The notes beneath the pieces were generated by a model that worked only from the letters and a program-made list of their open reading frames with translations, had not been told where the DNA came from and did not search any database. Below, one piece after another: positions 34,772 to 46,046 of a stretch of 64,000 bases of DNA. Within the stretch, counting starts at the first letter, position 1. The number at the start of each line of letters is the position of its first letter. The position numbers were made by a program, and so were the translations under genes. Source of the DNA: Rubrivivax sp. SCN 71-131 (GTDB lineage: Bacteria > Pseudomonadota > Gammaproteobacteria > Burkholderiales > Burkholderiaceae_C); the NCBI GenBank assembly GCA_001724995.1, contig MEFD01000013.1, forward strand, positions 62,001 through 126,000. The letters are read 5' to 3'.

Positions 34772-35839
34772 TCAGCCGCCCTCGAAGAGGTCGCCGCCGC
34801 GCGCCGGGGCGACGAGCCCGAGGTGGCGCCAGGCCGCCTGCGTGGCCACGCGCCCGCGCGGCGTGCGCTGCAGGTAGCCCTGCTGGATCAGATAGGGCTC
34901 GATCACGTCCTCGATCGTGCCGGCCTCCTCGCCGATCGCCGCGGCGACGTTCTCCAGGCCCACCGGCCCGCCGTCGAAGCGGTGGATCACCGCCTCCAGC
35001 AGCTTGCGGTCCATGAGGTCGAAGCCCTGCGGGTCGACGTCGAGCATCTGCAGCGCGCGGTCGGCGGTGGGGGCGTCGATGGCGCCGCTGCCCTTGACCT
35101 GCGCGTAGTCGCGCACGCGGCGCAGCAGCCGGTTGGCGATGCGCGGCGTGCCGCGGCTGCGGCGCGCGATCTCGAGCGCGCCGGCGGGGTCGATCGGCAC
35201 CTCCAGCAGCGCCGCCGAGCGCGCGACGATGCGCGTCAACTCCTCGGGCGAATAGAACTCCAGCCGCGCGACGATGCCGAAGCGGTCGCGCAGCGGGTTC
35301 GTGAGCATGCCCGCGCGCGTGGTCGCGCCGACCAGCGTGAAGGGCTGCAGCTCGAGCTTGATCGAGCGCGCCGCCGGGCCCTCGCCGATCATGATGTCGA
35401 TCTGGTAGTCCTCGAGCGCCGGGTAGAGGATCTCCTCGACCACCGGCGAGAGGCGATGGATCTCGTCGATGAAGAGGACGTCGTTGCGCTCGAGGTTGGT
35501 GAGCAGCGCCGCCAGGTCCTTGGGCTTTTCCAGCACCGGGCCGCTGGTCTGGCGCAGCTTGACGCCGAGCTCGGCGGCGATGATGTGCGAGAGCGTCGTC
35601 TTGCCCAGGCCCGGCGGGCCGAAGAGCAGCACGTGGTCCAGCGCCTCGCCGCGGTGGCGCGCGGCACCGATGAAGATCTCGAGCTGCTCGCGCGCCTTCG
35701 CCTGGCCGACGTAGTCGGCAAGCGCCTTGGGCCGCAGCGCGCGCTCGAGGGCCTCCTCGCCCGGCGAGGCGGGCGCGGCGCAGACGACGCGACGCGCGTG
35801 CGGCGCCTCGGGCTGCAGATCGTCCGTCTGGATGGCCAT
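34772..35839 (-). CDS. ruvB: Holliday junction branch migration ATPase RuvB
   Basis: The 355-residue AAA+ motor drives branch migration with RuvA. Walker A is [10 protein letters not shown], Walker B is [12 protein letters not shown], sensor and arginine-finger region is [18 protein letters not shown], and the C-terminal winged helix includes [16 protein letters not shown] and [15 protein letters not shown]. The start MAIQTDDLQ was chosen; a much longer open frame upstream is antisense to the next gene. ruvA is not adjacent but about 6 kb to the right on the same strand. Confidence 0.96.
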   Translation of the reverse strand: MAIQTDDLQPEAPHARRVVCAAPASPGEEALERALRPKALADYVGQAKAREQLEIFIGAARHRGEALDHVLLFGPPGLGKTTLSHIIAAELGVKLRQTSGPVLEKPKDLAALLTNLERNDVLFIDEIHRLSPVVEEILYPALEDYQIDIMIGEGPAARSIKLELQPFTLVGATTRAGMLTNPLRDRFGIVARLEFYSPEELTRIVARSAALLEVPIDPAGALEIARRSRGTPRIANRLLRRVRDYAQVKGSGAIDAPTADRALQMLDVDPQGFDLMDRKLLEAVIHRFDGGPVGLENVAAAIGEEAGTIEDVIEPYLIQQGYLQRTPRGRVATQAAWRHLGLVAPARGGDLFEGG

Positions 35840-35906
35840 ACAGTGATTATCGTCGGCACAACCTGCATCAAGGTCGGCCCTTGCGGCCCGGCCTACACTG
35901 CGCGCC

Positions 35907-36311
35907 GTGCCGGATCTCTGTCGCCAGCGCCGCCCGCAACGCCTGACCGCGTGGATCGTCCTCGTGGCGATGTTCGCGTTCGCGCTCATGCCCACGCTCT
36001 CCCGCGCGCTCTCGTTCGCGCAGGGCGGCAGCAACGGCTGGGTGGAGGTCTGCACGCCGCAGGGCATGCTGTGGGTGTCGGCGGATGGCGAACAGCGCTC
36101 CTCGGCGCCCGACGGCGTGATCGCGCAGCATCTGGACAAATGCCAGTTCTGCCAGCTGACCGCGGCCGGGGCGATGCCCCTGCCCGCGGCCGCGCCGACG
36201 CTGCCCCTGCCGCTGGCGTCGGACCAGCCGCCGCGGCTCTTCCTGCAGGCGGCGCGCACGGCGCATGCCTGGCGCAGCGCGCAGCCGCGCGCGCCACCCT
36301 CCCTCTCCTGA
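35907..36311 (+). CDS. DUF2946-family protein of a copper-linked cluster
   Basis: The 134-residue protein has one N-terminal hydrophobic helix (about 13-35, [20 protein letters not shown]), a [12 protein letters not shown] segment with a cysteine, and a KCQFCQL motif with two more. This C-x(n)-C-x2-C arrangement in a membrane-anchored small protein is typical of DUF2946. Members often lie beside TonB-type copper receptors, but their role is unknown. The start is GTG 35907, 67 bases from the divergent ruvB. It precedes the TonB receptor on the same strand, separated by a 126-base gap with a strong hairpin. Confidence 0.7.
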   Translation: MPDLCRQRRPQRLTAWIVLVAMFAFALMPTLSRALSFAQGGSNGWVEVCTPQGMLWVSADGEQRSSAPDGVIAQHLDKCQFCQLTAAGAMPLPAAAPTLPLPLASDQPPRLFLQAARTAHAWRSAQPRAPPSLS

Positions 36312-36323
36312 TCGCACCCGCCT

Positions 36324-36359
36324 GACCGCCTGCGCCGTGTGAAGTCGGCGCAAGCGGTC
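36324..36359. promoter_or_regulatory. Large inverted repeat upstream of the TonB receptor
   Basis: GACCGCCTGCGCC (36324-36336) faces GGCGCAAGCGGTC (36347-36359) across a ten-base loop: twelve pairs with one C-A mismatch. It lies 78 bases before the receptor start and 12 bases after the DUF2946 stop. It could be a leader hairpin, a terminator without T tract, or a repressor operator. Confidence 0.5.
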
Positions 36360-36437
36360 GCCCCGGCCCCGCGCCTTCGTGCCCTCGCGCACCTTGCCGG
36401 CCCGCCTTCGGCGCGGCCGGTCGATGAGGAGAATTCC

Positions 36438-38645
36438 GTGCTTCGCTCCCCCGGCGTCATGCGCCTCACGCGCGCCGTGACGCAAACCCATGTCCTTGCC
36501 CTGGCCACGCTGGCCGCCCTCGCCTCCCAGGCCGTCGCGCAGGACGACGCCAGCCGCGCCGCGCAGCGCATCGAGGTCGTCGCCACGGCCGTGCCCGCGC
36601 TGGACGTGCCGGTCCGCGGCGCCTCGCGCCTGCAGCTGACGCCGCGCGAGCAGCCCGCCAGCGTGACCCTCGTCGACGCCCAGGCCATCGAGGCCATGGG
36701 CGCGCTCTCCACGCAGGACATCCTGGCCGCCGTGCCCGGCCTGAGCTGGTCGTCGCAGCCGGGCGCGCCCGGGTCGGTGTTCTACCGCGGCTTCGGCAGC
36801 GGCAGCCTGACCCAACTGTGGAACGGCATCTCGGTGCAGTACGACGCCATCGCCGCGCGGCCGGTCGACGCCTGGCTGGTGGCCGCGGTCGAGGCCATCG
36901 GCGGCGCTTCGGGCTTCCTGTACGGCGCCGGCGGCGTCGGCGGCACGATCAACGTCGTCACCAAGGTCGCCGACGCCAGCGGCGACTTCACGCACCTGCG
37001 CGCCGCGGCCGGCAGCATGCGCCAGCTGGCCGTCGACCTGCAGCGGCAACTGGGCCACGGCGCTGCCGGCCACGGCCACGCGCTGCGCCTGGTGATCAAC
37101 GCCACCGACGGCGCGCCCTGGACCAGCGGCGAGGGGCGCCGCAGCGCCCAGCTCGGCGCCTCGTGGCGGCTGCCGCTGGCGCCGACGCTGACGCACCTGC
37201 TGGCTCTCGAGCGCCAGTGGGAGAAGGTGGGCCAGCCCTACTGGGGCACGCCGCTGCTGCGCGATGCCGCCGGCACCAGCCTCGGTCAGATCCGCACCGA
37301 CCCGGGAACGATCGGCGTCAACTACAACGTCGTCGACGGCCGCTACGAGCAGGACGTGACCTGGCTGCGCAGCGTGCTGCAGTGGCAGCCGACGGCGGCG
37401 CTGGCCTTCACGCACACGCTCTACCACTACGACGCGCTGCGCGACTACGACAACGTCGAGACCTACGCCTTCGTCGACGCCAACACCCGCGTGGCGCGCA
37501 GCAACGCGCTGCTGCAGCGTCACGACCAGCAGCTCTACGGCAGCCGCGGCGAGTTCACGCTCGCCCACCGCATCGGTGCGCTGCGCAGCGACAGCGCCTT
37601 CGGCTGGGACTGGAGCTACAACCGCCAGACGCGCTTTCCGCTGAGCGTGGCCGGCCCCTTCGACCGCACCGACCCCTACGCGCCGACGCCGAGCTTCTTC
37701 CTGGCCACGCCGGGCATCACCGGCGTCTACACGCCGGGCGCGACCAACCGGCTGCACACCGGCGCGCTGTTCGCCGAGAACCGCACCATGCTCGGCGGCG
37801 GCTTCGCCCTGGTGAGCGCGTTGCGCGCCGACCGCATCACGCTGCAGGTCAGCAACCACCGCGCGGCCACGGCCAGCAATCCGGCGCAGTTCGAGATCGA
37901 CTACCAGCCGGTGACCGGCCGCCTCGGCCTGGTGAAGGACCTGAGCCCCGCCTGGCAGTTGTACGCGCAGTACAGCACCGCCGCCGACCCGCCTTCGGGC
38001 GCGCTCGCCACCGCGGGCTATGCGGCGCTGCGCGACTTCGAGCTCACGCGCGCGCGCCAGGTCGAGGTCGGCAGCAAGGCCAGCTTCGACCAGGGGCGCG
38101 GCGAATGGCGCGCCGCGCTCTACGACATCGTGCGCAGGAACGTGTCGACGACCGATCCCGACGACCGCACGCGCGTCATCGCCGTCGGCCAGCAGTCCAG
38201 CCGCGGCCTCGAGCTTGCCGGGCGCTGGACGCCCTCGCCGGCCTGGATGCTGGCCGGCCACCTGAGCCTGGTCGACGCCCATTACGACCGCTTCAACGAG
38301 AGCGTCGGCGGCGCCGTCGTCTCGCGCCAGGGCAAGCGTCCCCCCAATGGGCCGGCGCGCGTGGCCGGTGCCGAAGTGCACTGGAAGCCGGTCTTCGGCT
38401 GGACGCTGTCGGCCGACTGGCGCCACGTCGGCCGGCGCTATGCCAACAGCGCCAACAGCGCCTGGGACGGCGCCTACGACCTCTTCGGCGCCGGCCTGGC
38501 CTGGCAGCCCGATGCCAAGCTGACGCTGCGTGCGCGCGTCGCCAACCTCGGCGACGTGCGGTACGCCGCGAGCGTGGGGGCCAGCACCCAGACCTACCTC
38601 GGTGCGCCGCGCACCTGGTCGCTCACCGCCGACTGGCGTTTCTGA
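36438..38645 (+). CDS. TonB-dependent outer-membrane receptor, probably for copper or a metal chelate
   Basis: The 735-residue protein starts at GTG 36438 behind GATGAGGAGA at 36424-36431; the site picks this start over a longer frame. A signal peptide (ending ASQAVAQ) is followed by a TonB-box-like stretch ([10 protein letters not shown]) and a plug domain with [20 protein letters not shown] and [17 protein letters not shown]. The C-terminal two-thirds is a 22-strand barrel ending in WSLTADWRF, with the terminal aromatic needed for outer-membrane insertion. Neighbouring PepSY and PCuAC genes suggest copper; a siderophore ligand remains possible. Confidence 0.88.
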   Translation: MLRSPGVMRLTRAVTQTHVLALATLAALASQAVAQDDASRAAQRIEVVATAVPALDVPVRGASRLQLTPREQPASVTLVDAQAIEAMGALSTQDILAAVPGLSWSSQPGAPGSVFYRGFGSGSLTQLWNGISVQYDAIAARPVDAWLVAAVEAIGGASGFLYGAGGVGGTINVVTKVADASGDFTHLRAAAGSMRQLAVDLQRQLGHGAAGHGHALRLVINATDGAPWTSGEGRRSAQLGASWRLPLAPTLTHLLALERQWEKVGQPYWGTPLLRDAAGTSLGQIRTDPGTIGVNYNVVDGRYEQDVTWLRSVLQWQPTAALAFTHTLYHYDALRDYDNVETYAFVDANTRVARSNALLQRHDQQLYGSRGEFTLAHRIGALRSDSAFGWDWSYNRQTRFPLSVAGPFDRTDPYAPTPSFFLATPGITGVYTPGATNRLHTGALFAENRTMLGGGFALVSALRADRITLQVSNHRAATASNPAQFEIDYQPVTGRLGLVKDLSPAWQLYAQYSTAADPPSGALATAGYAALRDFELTRARQVEVGSKASFDQGRGEWRAALYDIVRRNVSTTDPDDRTRVIAVGQQSSRGLELAGRWTPSPAWMLAGHLSLVDAHYDRFNESVGGAVVSRQGKRPPNGPARVAGAEVHWKPVFGWTLSADWRHVGRRYANSANSAWDGAYDLFGAGLAWQPDAKLTLRARVANLGDVRYAASVGASTQTYLGAPRTWSLTADWRF

Positions 38646-38647
38646 CG

Positions 38648-40276
38648 ATGCAGCCCGCCCTTCCCTTCAAGCGCTGGCTCTACCTGCTGCACCGCTGGCT
38701 GGGCATCGCCCTGGCGGTGGTGATGCTGGCCTGGTTCGTCTCGGGCATGGTGATGCTCTACGTGGGCTACCCCCGTCTCACCGCCGAGGAACGCCTGACC
38801 GCGCTGCCGCCGCTGCCGGCCCCGGGCTGCTGCGTGCCGCTGCCGCAGGCGGTGGCCGCGGCCCAGGCCTACCGCGCCACGCTGCCGGCCCCGGCTCATG
38901 GACGGCGCTCGGCAGCCGGCGACGACGCCTGGCGACTGACCAGCGTCGCCGGCGAGCCGCGGCTGATCGTCGGCGACGGCAGCCGGCAGCCGGTCGCCGT
39001 CGACGCCGTCAGCGGTCGCGTGGTGAGCGCGGTCGACCGCGACGCTGCGCAGCGCGCCGCCGCCCACTTCGCGCAGGGCGCGCCGGTGCGCTGGCTGCGG
39101 CTGGTGCAGGAGGATGCCTGGACGCATTCGCGCGCGCTCGACGGCCACCGCCCGCTGCATCGGCTGGCGGTGCAGGAGCCGCAGGGGCGCTGGCTCTACG
39201 TCAGCAGCCGCACCGGCGAGGTCGTGCGCGACGCCAGCGTCACCGAGCGCCGCTGGGGCTGGATCGGCGCCTGGCTGCACTGGCTGTACCTGTTTCGCGG
39301 CGGCACGCTCGACGCCTGGTGGACCGACATCGTGATCGGGCTCTCGGTGGCCGGCAGCATCGCGGCACTCAGCGGCCTCGTGGTCGGCCTGTGGCGCTGG
39401 CGCTTTCGCGGCCGCTACCGCAGCGGCCGCCGCAGCCCTTACGCCGATCGCGCGGCACGCTGGCACCACGTCGCAGGAATGCTGGGCGGCGTGCTGTGCC
39501 TGACCTGGGTGCTCTCGGGCCTGTTCTCGATGAATCCCTGGAAGCTCTTCGACGCCGACGGCCCGCGGCCGGACCGCATGGCCTACGCGGGTGGCGCGGC
39601 CGACCCCGCACAGGCTCCGGACCCGACGCGCGTGCTGCAGCAATTGGCCGCGCAGGGCCAGGCCGCGCGCGAACTGAGCTGGCACCGCGTCGGCGGATCG
39701 AGCCTGGCGCTGGCTCACGGTGGCGGGCGCAGCGAAGGCGACGCCTCGCGCCTGTTCGTCGGCACCGCGGCCGCGCGGCTGGCCGCGCTGCCAGCCGCGC
39801 ACTGGCGTGCGGCGGCGCAGGCACTCATTCCCGCCGGTCGCATCGTGCACGAGGAGCGGCTGGAGCGCTTCGACGCCTACTACTACGCGCGTGCGCCGCA
39901 CACCATGACCGGGCCGCGCGAACGCCCGCTGCCGGTGTGGCGACTGCGCTTCGACGACCCGGGCGCCACCTGGGCCGTGATCGACCCGCGCACCGGCCTG
40001 CTGCTCGAGCTCAGCGACAGCCGCCGCCGCGCCAGCCGTTGGCTGTTCGCCTTCCTGCACAGCTTCGACCTGCCGGCGCTGCTGGCCTTCCGCCCGGGCT
40101 GGGACCTGTGGATGCTGGGCTTCAGCCTGGCCGGCACGCTTCTGGCTGCGACGGCCGTCATCACCGGCACGCGCCGCCTGCGCCGCCTGCATCCGCCGTG
40201 GCGGCGGGCCAGGCCGCGCGCCTCCCAACCCCAGCCCGGCCGCGCTGCGGCCATGATCCAAGGAGAGACATCATGA
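38648..40276 (+). CDS. PepSY-domain (PepSY_TM/PiuB-like) inner-membrane protein
   Basis: The 542-residue protein has four or five transmembrane helices: about 12-37 (LHRWLGIALAVVMLAWFVSG), two near 240-300 (IGAWLHWLYLF, VIGLSVAGSIAALSGLVVGL with an extended periplasmic part between), another after HHVAGMLGGVLCLTWVLSGL, and a last one near 495-515. Paired His residues in these helices (LHRWLG, HWLYLF, WHHVAG, FLHSFDL) fit a haem- or metal-binding role as in PepSY ferric reductases. Such proteins often reduce or pass on metals taken up by a TonB receptor. It begins two bases after the receptor stop and overlaps the chaperone start as ATGA. Confidence 0.82.
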   Translation: MQPALPFKRWLYLLHRWLGIALAVVMLAWFVSGMVMLYVGYPRLTAEERLTALPPLPAPGCCVPLPQAVAAAQAYRATLPAPAHGRRSAAGDDAWRLTSVAGEPRLIVGDGSRQPVAVDAVSGRVVSAVDRDAAQRAAAHFAQGAPVRWLRLVQEDAWTHSRALDGHRPLHRLAVQEPQGRWLYVSSRTGEVVRDASVTERRWGWIGAWLHWLYLFRGGTLDAWWTDIVIGLSVAGSIAALSGLVVGLWRWRFRGRYRSGRRSPYADRAARWHHVAGMLGGVLCLTWVLSGLFSMNPWKLFDADGPRPDRMAYAGGAADPAQAPDPTRVLQQLAAQGQAARELSWHRVGGSSLALAHGGGRSEGDASRLFVGTAAARLAALPAAHWRAAAQALIPAGRIVHEERLERFDAYYYARAPHTMTGPRERPLPVWRLRFDDPGATWAVIDPRTGLLLELSDSRRRASRWLFAFLHSFDLPALLAFRPGWDLWMLGFSLAGTLLAATAVITGTRRLRRLHPPWRRARPRASQPQPGRAAAMIQGETS

Positions 40277-40746
40277 AGAAGCCCCGCATCCGACACCTCG
40301 GCGCAGCCCTCGCGCTGGCGCTGTGCACCTGGCCCGCCCTCGCCCAGACCACGGTCGAAGACGCCTGGGTGAGAGCCACCGTGCCGCAGCAGAAGGCCAC
40401 CGGCCTGTTCGCCCGCATCACCTCGGCGCAGGGCGGCAGGCTGGTAGCGGCGAGCTCGCCGCTGGCCGGCGTCGTCGAGATCCACGAGATGGCGATGGAC
40501 GGCAACGTGATGCGCATGCGCGCCCTGCCCGCAGGCCTGGCCTTGCCCGCGGGCAAGGCGGTGAAGCTCGAGCCCGGCGGCTATCACGTCATGCTGCTGG
40601 ACCTCAAGGGCCAGGCCAGGGACGGCGACATGGTGCCGGTGACGCTGGTCGTCGAGGACAAGGACGGCAGGAAGGAGACGCTGGAGATCAAGGCTGCCGT
40701 GCGCCCGCTGGGCGCGGCGGCGCCGATGGGCGGGCACAAGCACTGA
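40273..40746 (+). CDS. Periplasmic copper chaperone of the PCu(A)C family
   Basis: The 157-residue protein has a signal peptide (ending PALAQ, about residues 1-25). The PCuAC copper motif H(M)x10Mx21-22HxM is visible: His71 and Met73 in IHEMAMDG, Met82, then His105 and Met107 in GGYHVMLLD. The C-terminus GGHKH adds further potential ligands. Family members pass Cu(I) to cytochrome oxidase assembly or to other periplasmic targets. A strong AGGAGA precedes the ATG. Translation is coupled to the PepSY gene, so uptake, reduction and delivery of copper may be one unit. Confidence 0.92.
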   Translation: MKKPRIRHLGAALALALCTWPALAQTTVEDAWVRATVPQQKATGLFARITSAQGGRLVAASSPLAGVVEIHEMAMDGNVMRMRALPAGLALPAGKAVKLEPGGYHVMLLDLKGQARDGDMVPVTLVVEDKDGRKETLEIKAAVRPLGAAAPMGGHKH

Positions 40747-40832
40747 GCCGCGCGGGCCTGGGGCCCTGCGGCAGGCGGGCATGCTGTGCCACACTCGCTT
40801 CGACCGACCGAAGCCGCCGGCAAGGGCCCGCC

Positions 40833-41639
40833 ATGTCCGAACTCGACGTCCAGGTGCGCGACGGCGTCGCCACCCTCACGCTGAACCATCCCGCGTCGCG
40901 CAACGCGCTGTCCTTGTCGATGAAGGAGGCGCTCGCCGCCGCGGTCGCCGCCGTGGCCGCCGACGCGCAGGTGCGTGCGGTCATCCTCGCCGGTGCGGGC
41001 GGCGCCTTCTGCGCCGGCGGCGACCTGCGCAGCATGCAGGAGCACCGCCCGCAGGCCACCGTGCAGAGCTGGCGCCGGCGCATGCGCGCGCTGCATCCGC
41101 TGATCCGCACCCTGGTGGCGCTGGACAAGCCGCTCGTCGCCGCCGTCGACGGCGCCGCCTTTGGCGCCGGCTTCAGCCTCGCGCTCAGCGCCGACTTCGT
41201 GCTCGCCAGCCCCGAGGCGCGCTTTTGCATGAGCTTCCTGCGCCTGGGCCTGGTGCCGGACTTCGCCGCCATGTACACGCTGCCGCGCGTCGTCGGCGTG
41301 CAGCGCGCCAAGGAGCTGATGCTCTCCGCGCGCGAGCTCGGCGCCGAAGAGGCGCGGCAACTGGGCATCGCGCTCGAGGTCGTGCCCGCCCCCGCGCTGC
41401 TGGCGCGGGCGCACGAGATCGCCGCCGGCTTCGTCGGCGCCTCCCCGCTGGCGGTCTCGCACATCAAGGCCGGCCTCGGCATGAGCCTGGCCACGGACCT
41501 CGACCGTGCACTGGCCGACGAGGCCGATCGCCAGGCCATGTGCTTCGAGACCGAGTCGCACCGCGACGCGGTACGGCGCTTCCTGGCCAAGGAGCCGGCG
41601 TCCTTTCGCTGGCCGGCGCCGGGCCGCACGCCGACCTGA
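40833..41639 (+). CDS. Enoyl-CoA hydratase/isomerase-family protein
   Basis: The 268-residue crotonase-fold protein opens MSELDVQVRDGVATLTLNHP, with the first oxyanion-hole block AGAGGAFCAGGDLRSMQ and the second DGAAFGAGFSLALSADFVLA. The catalytic glutamate position of enoyl-CoA hydratase in GLVPDFAAMY has Asp, so it may be an isomerase or use another acyl-CoA. It acts on an acyl-CoA in fatty acid or aromatic breakdown; the precise substrate is unknown. It lies after the copper cluster on the same strand but 86 bases away, and convergently to ruvA. Confidence 0.82.
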   Translation: MSELDVQVRDGVATLTLNHPASRNALSLSMKEALAAAVAAVAADAQVRAVILAGAGGAFCAGGDLRSMQEHRPQATVQSWRRRMRALHPLIRTLVALDKPLVAAVDGAAFGAGFSLALSADFVLASPEARFCMSFLRLGLVPDFAAMYTLPRVVGVQRAKELMLSARELGAEEARQLGIALEVVPAPALLARAHEIAAGFVGASPLAVSHIKAGLGMSLATDLDRALADEADRQAMCFETESHRDAVRRFLAKEPASFRWPAPGRTPT

Positions 41640-41675
41640 TCGCGCGCGCGGCGCGCGGCCCGGCGCCGCAGCCCT

Positions 41676-42254
41676 TCAGCGCGTCAGGGCCTTCAGCGCC
41701 AGCTTGATGCCTTCGGCCACGCCGACGTCGGCCGGCAGCGCCTTCAGCGCCGTGGCCGCCTCCTTCTCGCTGTAGCCCAGCGCCAGCAGTGCCTGCACGA
41801 TGTCGGCACCGGCCTCGCTCGGCGCGGCGCCCGAGGACGGCAGCGCGAGCTCCGGCCCGAGCCTGCCCTTGAGTTCCAGCAGCAGCCGCTCGGCCGTCTT
41901 CTTGCCCACCCCCGGCACCTTCACCAGGCGCGATCCGTCCTGCACCGACACCGCCTGCGCCAGCTCGGCCACCGACAGGCCCGAGAGCACCGCCAGCGCC
42001 GTGCGCGGGCCGACGCCGCTGATCCTCACCAGCAGGCGGAAGGCCTCGCGCTCGGCCGCGCTGAGGAAGCCGAAGAGCAGCTGCGCGTCCTCGCGCACCA
42101 CGAAGTGCGTCAGCAGCACCACGCGCTGCCCGATCTCGGGCAGGTTGAAGAAGGTGCTCATGGGCACGTCGAGCTCGTAGCCCACGCCGCCCACGTCCAG
42201 CAGCACCTGCGGCGGGGTCTTGCCGGCCAGCTGGCCGCTGAGTCGTCCGATCAT
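41676..42254 (-). CDS. ruvA: Holliday junction DNA-binding subunit RuvA
   Basis: The 192-residue subunit forms the tetramer that holds the four-way junction for RuvB. Domain I begins [33 protein letters not shown], here split as two blocks (1-19 and 20-33). The helix-hairpin-helix motifs are [18 protein letters not shown] and [19 protein letters not shown]. The C-terminal domain that contacts RuvB begins about 145 with [20 protein letters not shown]. It is divergent from pobA and separated from ruvB by a metal-uptake cluster. No ruvC is within the window. Confidence 0.96.
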   Translation of the reverse strand: MIGRLSGQLAGKTPPQVLLDVGGVGYELDVPMSTFFNLPEIGQRVVLLTHFVVREDAQLLFGFLSAAEREAFRLLVRISGVGPRTALAVLSGLSVAELAQAVSVQDGSRLVKVPGVGKKTAERLLLELKGRLGPELALPSSGAAPSEAGADIVQALLALGYSEKEAATALKALPADVGVAEGIKLALKALTR

Positions 42255-42377
42255 GATGCGTCGATTATTCGCCGGCCGCCGCGCGCACGGACGCCGCTCG
42301 CCGCGCGCGCGACGCCCTGCCGACGGCACGGGCATGAGGCGCACGGCCCGGGGCGCGCGGGCACGCCCTCTGCATAA

Positions 42378-43580
<1,203 letters not shown>

Positions 43581-43665
43581 CGCCAACCGCGACAACGACG
43601 CCGGGGCGGCGTACGGCGTGAGGCGGCAGAATCGCTCCAGCTTGTTCACCCCTTTGGAGACCCGT

Positions 43666-44658
43666 ATGCGCCAACCTTCCTCCCGCGTTCGCCGCCACCT
43701 GGGCCTGGCGGCCTGCGCTCTCGCCGCCGCGGCCATCGTTCCCGCGGCTTCGTGGGCGCAGGGCACGACCTGGCCGACGAAGACGGTGCGGCTGCTGGTG
43801 GGCTTCCCGCCCGGCTCGACGCCCGACCTCTCCGCGCGCATCCTCGCCGAGGGCCTGGCCAGGCGCCTGGGGCAGTCCGTCGTCGTCGAGAACAGGCCCG
43901 GCGCCAGCGGCAACATCGCCGCCGACCAGGTCGCCAAGGCCAGCGACGACCACACGCTGGGCGTGCTGATCAACGGCAACCTGACCTCGGCCAAGCTGCT
44001 CAACCCCAAGCTGCCCTACGACCCGGCCAAGGACTTCAGCCTGCTCTCGCTGCTGACCACGGCGCCGCTGGTGCTGGTGGCCCCGCCGGCCCTGCCCTCG
44101 GGGGCCGGCTATTTCCTGGCCGCACGCAACGCCGGCGACAAGTGGAGCTACGGCTCGGTGGGCATCGGCTCCGTCGGGCATCTGGGGGTCGAGTACCTGA
44201 AGCTGCGCGCGGGCAACTTCGATGCCGTGCACGTGCCCTACAACGGCAACCCGGCGGTGATCACGGCGCTGATCCAGGGCCAGATCCAGATGGCGCTCGT
44301 GCCCCCGGGGCTGGCGCTGCCGCAGGTCAGGGCCGGCAAGCTGCAGGCCATCGGCCTGAGCGCGGGTCGCAGCACGCTGGCGCCGGAGACGCCCTCGCTG
44401 CGCGACGCCGGCGTCAACAACTTCGAGCTCGAGGTCTGGACCGCCCTGGTCGGCCCGGCACGGCTGAGCAAGGCGGCGCAGGAGCGCCTGGCGCGGGAGG
44501 TGCCGGCGCTGCTGCGCGAGGAGGACGCGCGGCAGAAGCTCTTCACGGCCGGCTGGCAGGCGCAGGGCACGGCGCCCGAGGCGCTGCGCCTGCGCGTGAA
44601 GAACGAGGCCGCGATCCTCGGCGGCATCATCCAGATGCGCGGCATCAAGAACCAGTGA
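43666..44658 (+). CDS. Bug-family tripartite tricarboxylate transporter substrate-binding protein
   Basis: The 330-residue periplasmic protein has a signal peptide up to about residue 28 ([12 protein letters not shown]). The Bug pattern is clear: [19 protein letters not shown], then [19 protein letters not shown] and later [20 protein letters not shown]. The paired membrane components are not adjacent, as is common for Bug proteins in Burkholderiales. The ligand is an organic acid or similar; location after pobA hints at an aromatic or a product, but that is weak. The start has GGAGA at 43656-43660. It overlaps the next gene by four bases (GTGA). Confidence 0.9.
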   Translation: MRQPSSRVRRHLGLAACALAAAAIVPAASWAQGTTWPTKTVRLLVGFPPGSTPDLSARILAEGLARRLGQSVVVENRPGASGNIAADQVAKASDDHTLGVLINGNLTSAKLLNPKLPYDPAKDFSLLSLLTTAPLVLVAPPALPSGAGYFLAARNAGDKWSYGSVGIGSVGHLGVEYLKLRAGNFDAVHVPYNGNPAVITALIQGQIQMALVPPGLALPQVRAGKLQAIGLSAGRSTLAPETPSLRDAGVNNFELEVWTALVGPARLSKAAQERLAREVPALLREEDARQKLFTAGWQAQGTAPEALRLRVKNEAAILGGIIQMRGIKNQ

Positions 44659-46025
44659 ACGCGCCGGCGCGGCTCCGCGAAGCGGCGCGCGACACCGAGG
44701 TCCTCGCCGAAGTCGACGTCTGCGTGCTCGGCGGCGGGCCGGCGGGGCTGGCGGCGGCGGTGAGCGCGGCGCGCGGCGGCGCGCGCACGCTGCTCGTCGA
44801 GCGCTACGGCTTCCTCGGCGGCATGGGCACGGCCGGCGGCGTCACCAACTTCGCCGGCCTCTACGGACGCCGCCATGGTCGCATGCAGCCCATCGTACGC
44901 GGCGTCGTCGACGAACTGCTCGAGCGCATCGAGCAGCTGGGTGGGCTGAACCAGCCGCAGGACGGCCTGCAGGGTCGCATCCGCGTGCGCAGCTACGACG
45001 CGCCGATCTACAAGTGCGCGGCCGACGCATGGCTGCTCCGGGCGGGCGTGCGGCTGCTGTTTCACGCGCTGGCGGTCGGCTGCCTGCGCGACGCGGGTGG
45101 CGGCGAGGGTGGCGAAGGCGACGATGCGGGGCGCATCGACGCGCTGCTCGTCGAGACGCGCTCGGGCCGGCGCGCCATCCGTGCACGCGAGTTCATCGAC
45201 GCCAGTGGCGACGCCGACCTCGCGCACTTCGCGGGCGTCCCCTACGCGCTCGGCGACGGGCAGGGCGGCGCGCTCTTCCCGAGCACGATGGCACGCATCG
45301 GCAACGTCGACGCCGAGCGCGCGCTGGCCGCGGTCGGCGGCTTCAAGGCCATCGACGCGCTGATGGAAGCCGCCGCCGGGCGCTGGCGCTTCGCGCGCCG
45401 CGGGGCCATCCTGCGGCCGCAGCGCAATCCGCGCGAGTGGCGCGCCAACGTGACGCAGGTCGCCAACGCCCAGGGGCAGGCCGTCGACGCGACGGATGCG
45501 CAGCAGCTCAGCGACGGCGAGCTCGAGGGCCGGCGCCAGCTCCTCGAGTACCTGAGCTTCCTGCGCGCCGAGGTGCCGGGCTTCGAGGCCGCGGAGCTGG
45601 TCGAGATCGCGCCGCAGCTGGGCATCCGCGAATCCAGGCGCATCCTCGGCGAGCAGGTCCTGCGCGGCGAGGACGTGATCGGCAGCGCGCGCTTCGCGGA
45701 CGTCATCGGCCTGAACGGCTGGCCGGTCGAGCAGCACCTGGCCGGGCGCATCGAGTGGGCTTTCCCGCGCGACGCCGACAACGCCTACAACCACCTGCCC
45801 TTTCGCATGCTCGTGCCGCAGGGCGTGCCCAACCTGCTCGTCGCCGGCCGCTGCGCGTCCATGGACCACCTGGGCCAGAGTGCCGCACGCGCCAGCGGGG
45901 CCTGCTTCGTCATGGGCCAGGCCGCCGGCAGCGCCGCGGCCCTGCGCGTGGCCGGGCGCTTCACGGTCGCGGCATTGCAGCAACGTCTGCGCGACGAAGG
46001 CGCCGACCTGGACGGCGCGGCCTGA
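44655..46025 (+). CDS. FAD-dependent oxidoreductase (FAD_oxidored/PF12831-like)
   Basis: The 456-residue protein has an N-terminal nucleotide-binding fold, CVLGGGPAGLAAAVSAA (residues about 23-39), with ERYGFLGGMGTAGGV just after. A second conserved part is FIDASGDADLAHFAGVPY and LLVAGRCASMDHLGQSAAR near the end, characteristic of the FAD-dependent dehydrogenase group that includes fumarate-reductase-like and GidA-like enzymes. The GTG start overlaps the Bug protein stop, so a joint role in taking up and oxidising the same compound is likely. Substrate unknown. Confidence 0.85.
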   Translation: MNAPARLREAARDTEVLAEVDVCVLGGGPAGLAAAVSAARGGARTLLVERYGFLGGMGTAGGVTNFAGLYGRRHGRMQPIVRGVVDELLERIEQLGGLNQPQDGLQGRIRVRSYDAPIYKCAADAWLLRAGVRLLFHALAVGCLRDAGGGEGGEGDDAGRIDALLVETRSGRRAIRAREFIDASGDADLAHFAGVPYALGDGQGGALFPSTMARIGNVDAERALAAVGGFKAIDALMEAAAGRWRFARRGAILRPQRNPREWRANVTQVANAQGQAVDATDAQQLSDGELEGRRQLLEYLSFLRAEVPGFEAAELVEIAPQLGIRESRRILGEQVLRGEDVIGSARFADVIGLNGWPVEQHLAGRIEWAFPRDADNAYNHLPFRMLVPQGVPNLLVAGRCASMDHLGQSAARASGACFVMGQAAGSAAALRVAGRFTVAALQQRLRDEGADLDGAA

Positions 46026-46046
46026 ACCCACCCCGCACCGGACCTC

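Noticed and set aside
40754..40766. Hairpin GGGCC-TGG-GGCCC after the copper chaperone gene
   Set aside because: The stem is only five pairs with no T tract; common by chance at this GC content.
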